A stretch of DNA of 64,000 nt, taken from positions 63,693 through 127,692 of the forward strand of contig JAJYJS010000001.1 of assembly GCA_021789215.1 (NCBI GenBank), in the 5' to 3' direction. The notes under the pieces were generated by a model. That model was not told where the DNA came from. It saw only the letters and a program-made list of their open reading frames with translations, and did no database searches. Positions within the stretch are counted from its first letter, which is position 1. Each line of letters opens with the position of its first letter. The DNA is from Nitrospirota bacterium. Its GTDB lineage: Bacteria; Nitrospirota; Thermodesulfovibrionia; Thermodesulfovibrionales; JdFR-88. Shown one piece after another: positions 1 to 8,372 of the stretch. The position numbers and the translations under genes are program-made.

Positions 1-127
1 TTCACTGGTGGTGTCGCTCATCCTCCTTAAGGTGGTGGACTGGACGATCGGCCTCCGGGTGGACGAGGAGCACGAAGACGTGGGCCTCGACCTGAGCCAG
101 CACGGCGAAAGGGGATATTATCTCTAG
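1..127 (+). CDS. amtB: Ammonium transporter (AmtB family), C-terminal fragment cut by window edge
   Basis: Frame 2 is open from the window edge to a TAG at 125-127 and encodes about 41 residues. These align almost residue for residue with the last 40 residues of the complete AmtB at 361-1677, including the shared cytoplasmic tail ending HGERGYYL. It is therefore the 3' end of a second AmtB copy immediately upstream in tandem. Only the last transmembrane helix and the regulatory C-terminal tail are visible, so nothing can be said about the rest. No glnK/P-II gene lies between the two copies. Confidence 0.85.
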   Translation, partial: SLVVSLILLKVVDWTIGLRVDEEHEDVGLDLSQHGERGYYL

Positions 128-145
128 ACTGTAAGAAATAAAATT

Positions 146-204
146 CCCTCACCCCCGGCCCCTCTTCCTTTGGGAGAGGGGAGTGCGAAGCGGAGGGGTG
201 AGGG
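146..204. repeat. REP-like inverted repeat (CCCTCACCCC...GGGGTGAGGG)
   Basis: Ten-base arms CCCTCACCCC (146-155) and GGGGTGAGGG (195-204) enclose a second, inner C-rich/G-rich palindrome. A related copy lies at 43906-43951. It is a dispersed intergenic palindrome and could also terminate the upstream amtB transcript, though no U-run follows. Confidence 0.6.
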
Positions 205-215
205 AACTAAAAAAA

Positions 216-265
216 CCGGACAATTTTGTCATACATTTTTGTCTGAATGCTACATTTTTGTCCGG
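216..265. promoter_or_regulatory. Candidate upstream activator sites for the amtB promoter
   Basis: The block is bounded by an 8-base inverted repeat (CCGGACAA at 216-223, TTGTCCGG at 258-265). Inside it a perfect 12-base direct repeat TACATTTTTGTC occurs at 232-243 and 251-262. It sits roughly 70-120 bases upstream of the expected start of the sigma-54-like promoter at 308-322, which is where bacterial enhancer-binding proteins bind. The repeats are seen; the role is inferred. Confidence 0.4.
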
Positions 266-307
266 AGCCGGCCGCCGCAACCTGTTGAAAAAGCAGAAAA
301 CCTCTTC

Positions 308-322
308 TGGCACATTAATTGA
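308..322 (+). promoter_or_regulatory. Sigma-54-type (-24/-12) promoter of amtB
   Basis: TGGCAC (308-313), five bases, then TTGA (319-322) matches the sigma-54 consensus TGGCAC-N5-TTGC at nine of ten positions. It lies 38 bases before the amtB ATG, and GGAGG at 348-352 serves as ribosome binding site. Nitrogen-regulated amtB genes are classically RpoN-dependent, so the match is functionally sensible. Confidence 0.6.
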
Positions 323-360
323 TTTTACCTGGTCAATATTTGTACCCGGAGGTTTTTTGA

Positions 361-1677
361 ATGAGAAGAAAGTTTGCGCCATTCCTTCCGCTTTTCCTGT
401 TTTCAGCCGTACTGCTCCACAGCGGGGTCGCGTTTGCGGCTGAAAACCCAATGAACATCGACACCGGAGACACCGCATGGCTGCTGGTATCGACTGCGCT
501 CGTGATGCTGATGACGCCGGGGCTCGCGCTTTTTTACGGCGGCATGGTCCGCAGGAAGAACGTCCTGAGCACGCTCATGCACAGCTTTTCCGCAATAGCG
601 ATTGTGAGCATACAGTGGATACTCATCGGGTACACGCTGGCCTTCGGCCCGGACATAAAGGGCGTCATCGGGAACCTTGACTGGGCCGGCCTCAACGGCG
701 TGGGGCTCATGCCCAACCCGCAGTATGCCGCCAACGTCCCACACCTTGCGTTCATGATATACCAGGCGATGTTTGCCGTGATAACGCCCGCCCTGATAAG
801 CGGGGCCTTTGCCGAGCGGATGAAGTTCTCCACCTACATAGTCTTCACGCTCCTGTGGACGACCCTCGTTTACGACCCCGTGGCGCACTGGGTCTGGGGC
901 GTGGGCGGCTGGATGAAGGACATGGGGGTGCTGGACTTTGCGGGGGGCATCGTCGTCCATGCCACTTCGGGCTTTTCCGCCCTTGCCGCGGCGCTCTTCA
1001 TAGGCAGGAGGAAGGGGTTCTTGAAGGAGCCCATGCCGCCGCATAACCTGCCGATGACAGTCATCGGAGCGGGGCTTTTATGGTTCGGATGGTTCGGCTT
1101 CAACGCGGGAAGCGCACTTTCCTCCGGGCAGTTGAGCACGCTCGCCTTTGTTACCACCCATGCCGCGGCCGTTTCCGCGACGCTTACCTGGGTGGTAATC
1201 GAATGGCGGCACAGGGGAAAACCGACGGTATTCGGCGCGATAACCGGCTCCATCGCGGGGCTTGCGACGATAACGCCCGCGGCGGGGTTTGTAAGCCCCA
1301 TTGCCGCGCTGGCCATAGGCGTTATCGCAGGCGCCTGCTGCTATATTGCCCTTAACGCAAAGTCCGTGCTGGGCTATGACGACGCCCTCGATGCCTTCGG
1401 CGTCCACGGCATAGGCGGCACCATAGGCACCATCTGCGTGGGACTCTTCGCAAGCCTTCTTATAAATCCGGCGGGGGCCAACGGTCTCCTGTACGGCAAC
1501 CTCAAACAGCTTTACACGCAGATTGGCGCTGTTGCGGTGGTGGCCGCTTACTCCTTTGTGGCAAGCCTGATAATACTGAAGCTGGTGGATGCCGTAATGG
1601 GCCTCAGGGTGGAGGACGGCCACGAAGAGACCGGGCTTGACTTGAGCCTGCACGGTGAGAGAGGATATTATCTGTGA
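361..1677 (+). CDS. amtB: Ammonium transporter AmtB
   Basis: This 438-residue Amt/Rh-family channel takes up ammonium across the inner membrane. An N-terminal signal peptide (about residues 1-26, ending AFA) is followed by about 11 hydrophobic helices. The two pore histidine motifs are visible (VVHATSG and GVHGIGG), as is the DPVAHWVWG signature. The C-terminal tail GLDLSLHGERGYYL is the P-II-binding type. The ATG at 361 follows GGAGG with 8-base spacing. It is the second of two tandem amtB genes, lies behind a sigma-54-like promoter, and is followed after 8 bases by a glutamine amidotransferase, consistent with nitrogen assimilation. No glnK is visible in the window. Confidence 0.97.
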   Translation: MRRKFAPFLPLFLFSAVLLHSGVAFAAENPMNIDTGDTAWLLVSTALVMLMTPGLALFYGGMVRRKNVLSTLMHSFSAIAIVSIQWILIGYTLAFGPDIKGVIGNLDWAGLNGVGLMPNPQYAANVPHLAFMIYQAMFAVITPALISGAFAERMKFSTYIVFTLLWTTLVYDPVAHWVWGVGGWMKDMGVLDFAGGIVVHATSGFSALAAALFIGRRKGFLKEPMPPHNLPMTVIGAGLLWFGWFGFNAGSALSSGQLSTLAFVTTHAAAVSATLTWVVIEWRHRGKPTVFGAITGSIAGLATITPAAGFVSPIAALAIGVIAGACCYIALNAKSVLGYDDALDAFGVHGIGGTIGTICVGLFASLLINPAGANGLLYGNLKQLYTQIGAVAVVAAYSFVASLIILKLVDAVMGLRVEDGHEETGLDLSLHGERGYYL

Positions 1678-1685
1678 GATGAAAA

Positions 1686-2375
1686 ATGAAAAAGGTCCTT
1701 GTCCTTAAAAATACCCCGCTGGAAGGCCCCGGCACCATCGAGGATTACCTCAGGAATGGGGCTGTCCCGGTCGAGACGGTTGAGCTTTCCAAAAGGCAGA
1801 AGGTGCCCGATACGGGCGGGTTCTCCCATTTGCTGATGATGGGCGGGCCGATGGCCGTTTACGAGATGGAGAAGTTTGCGTTCCTCTACGCGGGGGCCGA
1901 GCTTCTAAGGGACTTCATCAGGCGGGGCAAGCCCGTTCTCGGCGTCTGCCTCGGGGCGCAGATGCTTGCCCATGTGCTTGGCGCGAAGGTCTATCCCGGC
2001 GGCAAAAACGAGACGGGCTGGTACGATGTGAACATGACCCCGGAGGGCATGGAAGACGCGGTCTTCAAGGCCCTTTCGGTAAACGGCGCTCCCCGGGCGG
2101 AGGTCTTCCAGTGGCACGGGGACACCTTCGACCTGCCGGAAGGGGCCGTGCGGCTTGCCTCCTCGGAGACTTACCCCAACCAGGCCTTCAGGTGGGGCAA
2201 AAATGTTTACGCCCTCCAGTTCCATATAGAGGTCACCCCGGCCATAATAGCCGAATGGTTCAAGGACGAGAAAGATTTAATCGAGACCCGGAAGATATTC
2301 AACAGGAGCGTGGAGGTCTACCCCGCCTACGCCAAAAGGGCGGAGGCGTTTTACAGGGAGTTTTTTTCCTTCTAG
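1686..2375 (+). CDS. Class I glutamine amidotransferase (GMP synthase-like GATase domain protein)
   Basis: A 229-residue stand-alone type 1 GATase. The nucleophile elbow GVCLGAQ places the catalytic cysteine at residue 88, and QFHIE supplies His180 and Glu182, so the triad is complete. It should hydrolyse glutamine to ammonia for an unidentified acceptor or act as a glutamine-directed hydrolase. No synthetase domain is fused, which separates it from true GuaA. The gene starts 8 bases after amtB on the same strand, so co-transcription and a nitrogen-related role are likely. The acceptor substrate cannot be read from sequence. Confidence 0.9.
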   Translation: MKKVLVLKNTPLEGPGTIEDYLRNGAVPVETVELSKRQKVPDTGGFSHLLMMGGPMAVYEMEKFAFLYAGAELLRDFIRRGKPVLGVCLGAQMLAHVLGAKVYPGGKNETGWYDVNMTPEGMEDAVFKALSVNGAPRAEVFQWHGDTFDLPEGAVRLASSETYPNQAFRWGKNVYALQFHIEVTPAIIAEWFKDEKDLIETRKIFNRSVEVYPAYAKRAEAFYREFFSF

Positions 2376-2522
2376 GGATAAGGCAGCCCTCACCATTCAG
2401 TTTTAATCAAGGAAAGACAAGATTGCTTCGGGATAAAAAAACCCCCTCGCAATGACTCAAAATGAGACTTCTCCGGCAATGCTACTGGAAACTGCATAAT
2501 TAATGTCTTTTTTGTCCCGTCA

Positions 2523-2540
2523 TGCCGGCAAAAGCCGGCA
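2523..2540. repeat. REP-like palindrome (TGCCGGC-AAAA-GCCGGCA)
   Basis: Perfect 7-base arms with an AAAA loop, flanked by GTCA and TCCAG. Related palindromes occur at 14261-14280, 21312-21329 and 44047-44069, so it belongs to a dispersed family. Degenerate CGCAATGACTC motifs around 2447-2465 resemble the 149 bp MITE family described at 40249. The rest of the gap 2376-2718 has no coding signal. Confidence 0.6.
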
Positions 2541-2651
2541 TCCAGTGATTTTAAGAGTATTCGAAAGACAAAAGTCGCTGGATTCCGGCTAAAGGAATGC
2601 CGGAATGACTGCATAGGACATTAGAACCGGGGCCGCTCCTCCTTTCGGGGC

Positions 2652-2694
2652 ATGGGGGCGGAGCCCCCATACATTACAAGGGCGGGTGGGCGGG
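2652..2694. repeat. Hairpin + G-quadruplex repeat, copy 1
   Basis: An 8-base perfect hairpin (ATGGGGGC 2652-2659, loop GGA, GCCCCCAT 2663-2670) is followed by ACATTACAA and then GGGCGGGTGGGCGGG (2680-2694), a perfect four-tract G-quadruplex motif with 1-base loops. The same unit recurs at about 27721-27771 and 57869-57909. All three lie between convergent genes; here the minus-strand gene stops 25 bases beyond. It may be a bidirectional terminator or a mobile repeat. Confidence 0.75.
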
Positions 2695-2718
2695 AATAAG
2701 AAAAATGCTTTTCGCTTT

Positions 2719-3288
2719 TTATTTATCCCTCAGCATGAGCTGTTTCCTGGTGTGCAGCATCCTCTGGACGACCGTGACGTTCGTGAGGACGAACATCACC
2801 AGGAGCATGGGCACCAGGTATCCGGTCAGCGCCCCCATGGCTATAAGGATTATCCGCTCCGGGCGCTCCATTATGCCCACCTTGCACTCCACCCCCAGGC
2901 CCTCGGCCCTTGCCCTGGCGTAGCTTACCGCAAGGGAGCCTATAAGTGAGCCCATGCTGAGGAAGACCCCTGTCAGGCCGTTGCGGAGGTAATAGGCGAT
3001 GCCGAAAAAGAGGAAGGCGTCCGAGTAGCGGTCCAGCACGGAGTCCAGGTATGCCCCGAAGCTGGATGCCTTCCCGTTTGTCCTTGCGACCATGCCGTCG
3101 ATGCTGTCGAACGCGCCGCCAAGGAGCAGCAGGACGCCCCCAAGCACCGCATGGAACGCAAGCGCCACCGCGGCGCAGAGCGTTACGACGAAACCTGTAA
3201 CGGTAAGCGCGTTGGGGCTCAGGGGGATTTTTTTCAGGACCGGGGCGAGCGGCACTTCGAGGTAGCGGCCGAATTTCGCTGAGATCAA
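2719..3288 (-). CDS. CDP-alcohol phosphatidyltransferase, probable phosphatidylinositol-phosphate synthase
   Basis: A 189-residue integral membrane enzyme with about six helices. The full CDP-alcohol phosphotransferase motif is present: D61-x2-D64-G65-x2-A68-R69-x8-G78-x3-D82-x3-D86. It transfers a phosphatidyl group from a CDP-lipid to an alcohol. The TTG start at 3288 overlaps the TGA stop of the upstream inositol-3-phosphate synthase (TTGA), so the pair is translationally coupled. That makes inositol-1-phosphate the likely acceptor and phosphatidylinositol phosphate the product. A longer reading from an upstream in-frame start would overlap ino1 by about 260 bases and is unlikely. PgsA-type glycerol-phosphate specificity cannot be fully excluded. 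Confidence 0.8.
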   Translation of the reverse strand: MISAKFGRYLEVPLAPVLKKIPLSPNALTVTGFVVTLCAAVALAFHAVLGGVLLLLGGAFDSIDGMVARTNGKASSFGAYLDSVLDRYSDAFLFFGIAYYLRNGLTGVFLSMGSLIGSLAVSYARARAEGLGVECKVGIMERPERIILIAMGALTGYLVPMLLVMFVLTNVTVVQRMLHTRKQLMLRDK

Positions 3289-4388
3289 TGCTCTCTTTTT
3301 CCCTTTATGAAATCCTCGACCATCTCCCTTGCGGCCGAGTCCGGGTGCTGCTCCGGCGGGTGCTTCATGAAGTATGCCGACGCGGAGGTCAGCGCCCCCT
3401 TTATCTTCCTGTCCAGCGCCAGCCTGGCGCAGCGTATGGCGTCTATCACCACGCCCGCGCTGTTTGGGGAGTCCTCCACGGAGAGCCTCAGCTCCAGGTC
3501 TATGGGGATGTTGCCGAAGATGCGCCCCTCCATGCGCATAAAGCATATCTTGTTGTCATTCAGCCACGGGACGTAATCGGAGGGGCCGATGTGGATGTCG
3601 TCCTCGCGCAGCGGCGTCCTCAACTGGCTCTGCACGGAGCGCGTCTTGGAGAGTTTTTTGGACTTGAGCCTGTTGCCGTTGAGCATGTTGAGGAAGTCCG
3701 TGTTGCCGCCGACGTTGAGCTGGTAGGTCCTGTCCAGCCGCAGCCCCCTGTCCTCGAACAATTTTGCGAGCGTGCGGTGGACTATCGTGGCCCCCATCTG
3801 GCTCTTTATGTCGTCGCCGATGACGGGCAGGCCCCTTTCCTCGAACCGTTCCGCCCACGCCCTGTCCGACGCGATGAAGACGGGCACGCAGTTTATGAAT
3901 GCCACGCCCGCCCTGAGGGCCTCCCCGGCATAGAAACGGACGGCCTGCTCGGAGCCCACCGGCAGGTAGTTTATGAGCATCTCCGCGCCGGATTTCCTTA
4001 TCGCGGCGGCCACATCGACCGGCTTTCTATTGGCCGGGATGAAACGCCTGCCCTCGGCAAAGCCTTCCATGTGGGCGGAGATGCCGTCCAGCAAGTTGCC
4101 CATCTGTACCTTCACGCTGCCGCTTACGTCCGGGGTTATGGTTTTTGTACAGTTGGGTTCGGCGAATATCGCCTGGGAAACGGGCTTGCCAACCTTCCTG
4201 CGGTCAATATCGAATGCCGCGGCTATGTCGATGTCTCCGGCCCCGTAAGGGCCGATTTCGGAGTGCATGAGGCCAAGGCCACTGTCAAGGTGCTCCTTTC
4301 CAAGCCTCCGGTAGTACTCTATCCCCTGCACGAGCGAGCTGGCGCAGTTGCCCACCCCGGCAATCGCGACCCTTATCTTCTTCCCCAT
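3285..4388 (-). CDS. ino1: myo-Inositol-1-phosphate synthase
   Basis: A 367-residue NAD-dependent lyase/isomerase converting glucose-6-phosphate to 1L-myo-inositol-1-phosphate. The N-terminal Rossmann motif reads GVGNCASS, and the conserved catalytic block NVGGNTDFLNML followed by LKSKKLSKT is intact. The length fits the actinobacterial/archaeal branch rather than the longer eukaryotic one. The ribosome binding site AAGGAG lies 10 bases before the ATG. The downstream CDP-alcohol phosphotransferase overlaps its stop, so both act in inositol phospholipid synthesis. The divergent intergenic region 4389-4793 should carry its promoter. Confidence 0.93.
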   Translation of the reverse strand: MGKKIRVAIAGVGNCASSLVQGIEYYRRLGKEHLDSGLGLMHSEIGPYGAGDIDIAAAFDIDRRKVGKPVSQAIFAEPNCTKTITPDVSGSVKVQMGNLLDGISAHMEGFAEGRRFIPANRKPVDVAAAIRKSGAEMLINYLPVGSEQAVRFYAGEALRAGVAFINCVPVFIASDRAWAERFEERGLPVIGDDIKSQMGATIVHRTLAKLFEDRGLRLDRTYQLNVGGNTDFLNMLNGNRLKSKKLSKTRSVQSQLRTPLREDDIHIGPSDYVPWLNDNKICFMRMEGRIFGNIPIDLELRLSVEDSPNSAGVVIDAIRCARLALDRKIKGALTSASAYFMKHPPEQHPDSAAREMVEDFIKGKREH

Positions 4389-4612
4389 CCGGTCTGTTCT
4401 CCTTGAAGAAAAAAATCAGAAATGCGGCCAGCGCGGGACGAAAAAAACCGAACTCTCGTCCGGCGTCAAATCCAGCGATAACGAAAACAAAAACACCTCC
4501 CCGCATCGGGCGCCCAATATACGAAATTTATACACCAGCCGGCGGGCCATGTCAAGGAAATTGGGATTTTTTAATCGAGGAAATACGGGGACTTTTTGTC
4601 TTATTGATCTTT

Positions 4613-4698
4613 CCTGCGGCAAGCCGCAGGGAATCTAATGTAAGGAATTTTTTGTTTATGTTCGCTCGCTTGACCCCGTGGCAATTTTTTGCCCACGG
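4613..4698. other. Two hairpins in the divergent ino1/permease intergenic region
   Basis: CCTGCGGC-AA-GCCGCAGG (4613-4630) is a perfect palindrome. A second imperfect hairpin, CCCGTGGC...GCCCACGGG, spans about 4675-4698. They lie between the divergent ino1 and the permease gene and could be operators or transcript structures. No clear -10/-35 pair was identified in 4389-4793. Confidence 0.35.
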
Positions 4699-4793
4699 GC
4701 AATAGGCTCGCTATCCATTTAAAAATAACCGCCTGAAGTATTATCATAATGACAGTGCCTTTATCAAGGGGGAACGCGAGGAAGGGAAAAAAC

Positions 4794-6275
4794 ATGAAAA
4801 GACTTTTTCTGAAGAAATCGATAACTGACCTGCGGGAAGAGGCTTTTGAGGAAACACACGGCCTGAAGAGGTCCCTGGGGCCCGTGAACCTTATACTGCT
4901 TGGCATCGGGGTGGTCATAGGGGCCGGGATATTCGTTCTTACAGGGCATGCCGCCGCCCAGAACGCCGGTCCCGCGATAGTCCTCTCTTTCATCCTCTCC
5001 GGCGTGGCCTGCGCCTTCTCGGGGCTCTGCTACGCGGAGTTCGCCTCCATGATACCCATGGCCGGGAGCGCTTACACATACGCATACGCCACGCTTGGGC
5101 AGTTCCTGGCCTGGATAATCGGCTGGGACCTGATACTGGAATACACGGTGGGCGCAACCACGGTCGGCATCGGGTGGTCGGGGTATTTCGTGAGCTTCAT
5201 GAAGGACCTTGGCATACACCTTCCGGCAACCCTCACGAACCCCCCCTTCAACTACGACGCCATCGCCCACAAATGGATAGCCACCGGAGCGCTCTTCAAT
5301 CTTCCGGCGGCCCTCCTCATAGCCTTCATAACCGTCATCCTGATTCTAGGCATAAGGGAGTCCGCGGCGCTCAACGCGGTGGTCGTCTTCATAAAGGTGA
5401 GCATAATACTGGCCTTCATAGCCCTTGGCGTCGCCTTCGTGAAACCCGCCCTCTGGCACCCCTTCATCCCGGCCAATACGGGCGAGTTCGGGGTGTTCGG
5501 GCTGAGCGGGGTCTTGAGGGGCGCGGGCGTGATATTTTTTGCCTACATAGGGTTCGACGCGGTCTCGACGGTGGCGCAGGAGGCCAAAAACCCCCAGCGC
5601 GACATGCCGATAGGCATACTTGGGAGCCTCTTCATCTGCACCGTCCTTTATGTGGTCGTCTCAATGGTGCTTACGGGCATAGTGCCCTACACGGAGCTTA
5701 ACGTGCCCGCCCCGTTTGCCGTAGCGCTGGATGCGATGCACCTTGCGTGGTTCTCCCCGCTTTTGAAGGTGGGGGCCATTGCGGGGCTCACCTCCACCAT
5801 ACTTGTGCTCATGCTCGGCCAGACGAGGGTGTTCTTCGCGATGGCCAAGGACGGACTGCTGCCCCCCTGGGCGTCGAAAGTCCATCCAAGGTTCAGGACG
5901 CCCTACGTCAACACTGTATTAACGGGAGTTGTGACGGCGGTCGCCTCCGCCCTTCTGCCCATAGGCATCGTGGGCGAGCTTGTAAGCATAGGCACCCTCC
6001 TGGCCTTCGTCATCGTCTGCGCCGGGGTGCTCGTGCTGAGGTACACCCAGCCCGATGTCAAAAGGGTCTTCAAGGCCCCGGGGGGGATATTCACCCCCGC
6101 CATGGGGATAATCTCCTGCCTCTACCTGATGTCCGGCCTGCCCAGGGACACATGGATGAGGCTTTTCGTCTGGCTCATAATAGGCTTCTTCATATACTTT
6201 GGCTACGGGATAAAGAACGCGAAGAGGAGCAGGGCGGAGGCGGCCTTAGGCCAGCTCCCCACGGGCAACCGGTAA
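4794..6275 (+). CDS. APC-superfamily amino acid permease
   Basis: A 493-residue secondary transporter with 12 predicted helices. The cationic amino acid transporter-type N terminus is visible: a TDLREEA segment, [11 protein letters not shown], then the helix-1 motif GVVIGAGIF that binds the substrate carboxylate. [28 protein letters not shown] is the typical helix-6/loop signature (given here in pieces around residues 240-270). I chose ATG 4794 because GAGGAAGG lies just upstream; an in-frame ATG at 4749 would add 15 hydrophilic residues. Substrate is unknown. Its last 30 bases overlap the convergent phzF-like gene. Confidence 0.9.
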   Translation: MKRLFLKKSITDLREEAFEETHGLKRSLGPVNLILLGIGVVIGAGIFVLTGHAAAQNAGPAIVLSFILSGVACAFSGLCYAEFASMIPMAGSAYTYAYATLGQFLAWIIGWDLILEYTVGATTVGIGWSGYFVSFMKDLGIHLPATLTNPPFNYDAIAHKWIATGALFNLPAALLIAFITVILILGIRESAALNAVVVFIKVSIILAFIALGVAFVKPALWHPFIPANTGEFGVFGLSGVLRGAGVIFFAYIGFDAVSTVAQEAKNPQRDMPIGILGSLFICTVLYVVVSMVLTGIVPYTELNVPAPFAVALDAMHLAWFSPLLKVGAIAGLTSTILVLMLGQTRVFFAMAKDGLLPPWASKVHPRFRTPYVNTVLTGVVTAVASALLPIGIVGELVSIGTLLAFVIVCAGVLVLRYTQPDVKRVFKAPGGIFTPAMGIISCLYLMSGLPRDTWMRLFVWLIIGFFIYFGYGIKNAKRSRAEAALGQLPTGNR

Positions 6276-7136
6276 GACCCTGCCCGCAACGTTTACGTCT
6301 ATGGCCCCTTGCCTGTCCTGCGCGCTTATGAGGATGAGGGAGCGCCTTCCGATCTCATAACCCTGCTCGACCCTGGCCTGTACGTCCGGTTTGCCAAAAT
6401 ACCTGTGTCTTGCCAGATACCCGGCGAGGCACCCGTTTGCGCTTCCCGTGGCCGGGTCTTCCGGGATGCCGTAGTAGCCCGCGAAGAAGCGCACGTTCAG
6501 GTCGTTCTCTTTCCTGTAAGTCTCCGGGCAGAAGACGAGGATTGCCTTTGCCGCGGATGCCTGCGCGAGCTTCATGTATTTTGCCGTGTCTATCCTTGCC
6601 CGCCTGACGTCTTCCAGTCTTTTAAGGGGCACGATTATGCAGGGCAGCCCGGTGGAGACCTCTTCTATGGGAAACCTTTCATCTATTGCGCCCGGCGCCA
6701 TGCCAAGGATTTTTGCAATTTCCCCCGGCCTGAAAACATGCCCGAATTCCGGGGAAAGCTGCCTCATGCTTGCCACGCCGCCGGCCGTGAAGCTCACGGG
6801 TATGCGGCCCGCTTTCAGGTCAAGCGTTACGCCCTGGGCCTTCCCCGCCATCTCCTGCCTTATTATGAAGGCCGTGCCCAGGACGGGGTGGCCCGCAAAG
6901 GGGACCTCCTCCCCCGGGGTGAAGATGCGCACGCCGTAGCCGCCGTCGCGCCCCCTGCCGGACATGATGAAGGTTGTCTCCGAAAAATTCGTCTCCCTGG
7001 CTATCTTCTGCATGGTAGAAGGGGGCAGCCCTTCCGCGTCAGCGATTACGGCAAGCTGGTTGCCGGAGTATTTCGCCTCCGCGAACACGTCCACGATGAA
7101 AAAGGGGCGTTTTCTGTCTGCGCTCCGGGTTTTCAT
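6246..7136 (-). CDS. PhzF-family isomerase/epimerase
   Basis: A 296-residue protein of the PhzF/diaminopimelate-epimerase fold. The N-terminal half contains [14 protein letters not shown] and NFSETTF, the last carrying the family's catalytic glutamate. The second half has GHPVLGTA and [15 protein letters not shown], the paired phosphate/glycine loops of the family. Members isomerise small carboxylic acids; only PhzF itself makes phenazines and no other phz gene is nearby, so phenazine synthesis is not implied. The 3' end overlaps the convergent permease by 30 bases. Confidence 0.9.
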   Translation of the reverse strand: MKTRSADRKRPFFIVDVFAEAKYSGNQLAVIADAEGLPPSTMQKIARETNFSETTFIMSGRGRDGGYGVRIFTPGEEVPFAGHPVLGTAFIIRQEMAGKAQGVTLDLKAGRIPVSFTAGGVASMRQLSPEFGHVFRPGEIAKILGMAPGAIDERFPIEEVSTGLPCIIVPLKRLEDVRRARIDTAKYMKLAQASAAKAILVFCPETYRKENDLNVRFFAGYYGIPEDPATGSANGCLAGYLARHRYFGKPDVQARVEQGYEIGRRSLILISAQDRQGAIDVNVAGRVLPVARGELA

Positions 7137-7203
7137 CCGTCTATTTTAGTCCAAACCCCTCTTTTTTGCTTTTTTGTTTTTCCTTTTTATTTTGCCCCGG
7201 AAT

Positions 7204-7233
7204 TTGACGGCAAGCGGTTTTTTTAATTATATT
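7204..7233 (+). promoter_or_regulatory. Sigma-70-like promoter for the FmdB/isomerase pair
   Basis: TTGACG (7204-7209) and TATATT (7228-7233) are separated by 18 bases, close to consensus, and lie 38 bases before the FmdB start in the divergent gap with phzF. Confidence 0.55.
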
Positions 7234-7270
7234 AATGGAGATTTACTCTCAACTGGAGGAATGTTTCGAA

Positions 7271-7609
7271 ATGCCCATCTACGAATACGAATGCCAGAAA
7301 TGCGGGGCGCGCCTGGAGAGGATACAGAAGTTCAGCGACCCCATTCTGACAGAGTGCCCCAAATGCAAGGGCAGGCTTAAAAAACTCATTTCCAACACGT
7401 CTTTTGTGCTGAAGGGCACCGGCTGGTATGTTACCGACTATGCCCGCAAGGACTCCGGCGGCAACGGGAAAAAGGAAAAACCCGCTGAAAAGGCCGCTAA
7501 GCCCGGCGCCGAGCCCAAAAAACAGGCCAAGAGCGAAAAAACGGAAAAGAGCGGAAAAAAGCCCAAAAAAGAAGCTGAAAAAAAGACAAAACCTTCAAAA
7601 AGTGCTTAA
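7271..7609 (+). CDS. FmdB-family zinc-ribbon protein
   Basis: A 112-residue protein beginning [12 protein letters not shown], the standard FmdB N terminus. Two CxxC pairs (YECQKCG and TECPKCKG) form a zinc ribbon, followed by the conserved [18 protein letters not shown] segment. The last 50 residues are an extremely lysine/glutamate/alanine-rich disordered tail. ATG 7271 is chosen because the family starts there; an upstream in-frame start at 7235 would add 12 residues. GGAGG sits at 7255-7259. The family is often described as putative regulatory proteins, with no settled function. Confidence 0.88.
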   Translation: MPIYEYECQKCGARLERIQKFSDPILTECPKCKGRLKKLISNTSFVLKGTGWYVTDYARKDSGGNGKKEKPAEKAAKPGAEPKKQAKSEKTEKSGKKPKKEAEKKTKPSKSA

Positions 7610-8372
7610 CCCGCACGTCCACGTCCCCTTCTCGAAACTGGACGGGTTCGGCGGCTTCATAAGGGACGCCGGGCTCGCGCCGGAGATCTACTTTGTCTCA
7701 AGCGACATCGACGCGCTTGCCCCGGACTGGCTCGAAAAAAAGGTCCTGCCGTTTCTCGACCGCTCGCCGGAGCTTAGCGTCCACGCCCCTTTCATGGACC
7801 TCTCCCCCGGCGCGGTGGACGAGAAGGTGCGGGCCGTCACGGTGGAGCGGTTCGGCAAGACCCTCGACATGGCCGAGGCGCTACGGGCGAAATCCGTTGT
7901 CTTTCATTCCGGCTACGAGAAATGGAAATACGCCCTGCGGACTGACATATGGCTTGAAAGATCGGCCCTGACATGGGGGCCGCTTATCGAGAGGGCAAAA
8001 AAGGCGGGCATTAAAATAGCCATCGAGAACATCTTCGAGGACGAGCCAGGAAACCTGGCGCTCCTTATGGAAAGGCTCGGCTCGGAGCACTTCGGCATCT
8101 GCTTCGACACGGGGCACTTCAACCTGTTCTCAAAACAAAAATCCCTTGGCGGCTGGCTTCGCGCCCTGAAGAAATACATCCTGGAGCTTCACGTTCATGA
8201 CAACGACGGCACGTCCGACCAGCACCGCCCCATAGGGGAAGGGACATTTCCCTTTAAAACGCTTTTCGAGGAGCTTAAGGGCATGGATGTGATATACACG
8301 GTGGAGGCCCACAGCAGGGAGGACGCCGTCCTGGGGCTTGAAAGGCTTAAAGGTTTTTTAGCTGGTCCCTGA
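7602..8372 (+). CDS. Sugar phosphate isomerase/epimerase-like TIM-barrel protein
   Basis: About 256 residues of the AP-endonuclease-2/xylose-isomerase-like fold. Metal-ligand elements are visible: [59 protein letters not shown] and a terminal TVEAHS. The set suggests a divalent-metal isomerase, epimerase or endonuclease IV-like enzyme; the substrate is unknown. I place the start at GTG 7602, overlapping the FmdB stop by 8 bases; the frame stays open further upstream but there it only mirrors the FmdB lysine-rich tail. The 3' end overlaps the convergent MidA gene by 26 bases. Confidence 0.8.
   Translation: MLNPHVHVPFSKLDGFGGFIRDAGLAPEIYFVSSDIDALAPDWLEKKVLPFLDRSPELSVHAPFMDLSPGAVDEKVRAVTVERFGKTLDMAEALRAKSVVFHSGYEKWKYALRTDIWLERSALTWGPLIERAKKAGIKIAIENIFEDEPGNLALLMERLGSEHFGICFDTGHFNLFSKQKSLGGWLRALKKYILELHVHDNDGTSDQHRPIGEGTFPFKTLFEELKGMDVIYTVEAHSREDAVLGLERLKGFLAGP

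Noticed and set aside
146-204. CRISPR-like repeats
   Set aside because: Dispersed palindromes do not form regularly spaced arrays with unique spacers, and no cas gene is present.
3288-4406. 372-codon plus-strand frame opposite ino1
   Set aside because: Antisense shadow of a well-supported gene, rich in Arg/Val/His without homology features.
6246-7136. Phenazine biosynthesis from the PhzF-like gene
   Set aside because: No phzA-G neighbours; PhzF-family proteins are widespread outside phenazine producers.
7428-7601. Longer N terminus for the TIM-barrel protein starting at 7428
   Set aside because: The added 58 residues are only the alternative frame of the lysine-rich FmdB tail and match no isomerase N terminus.
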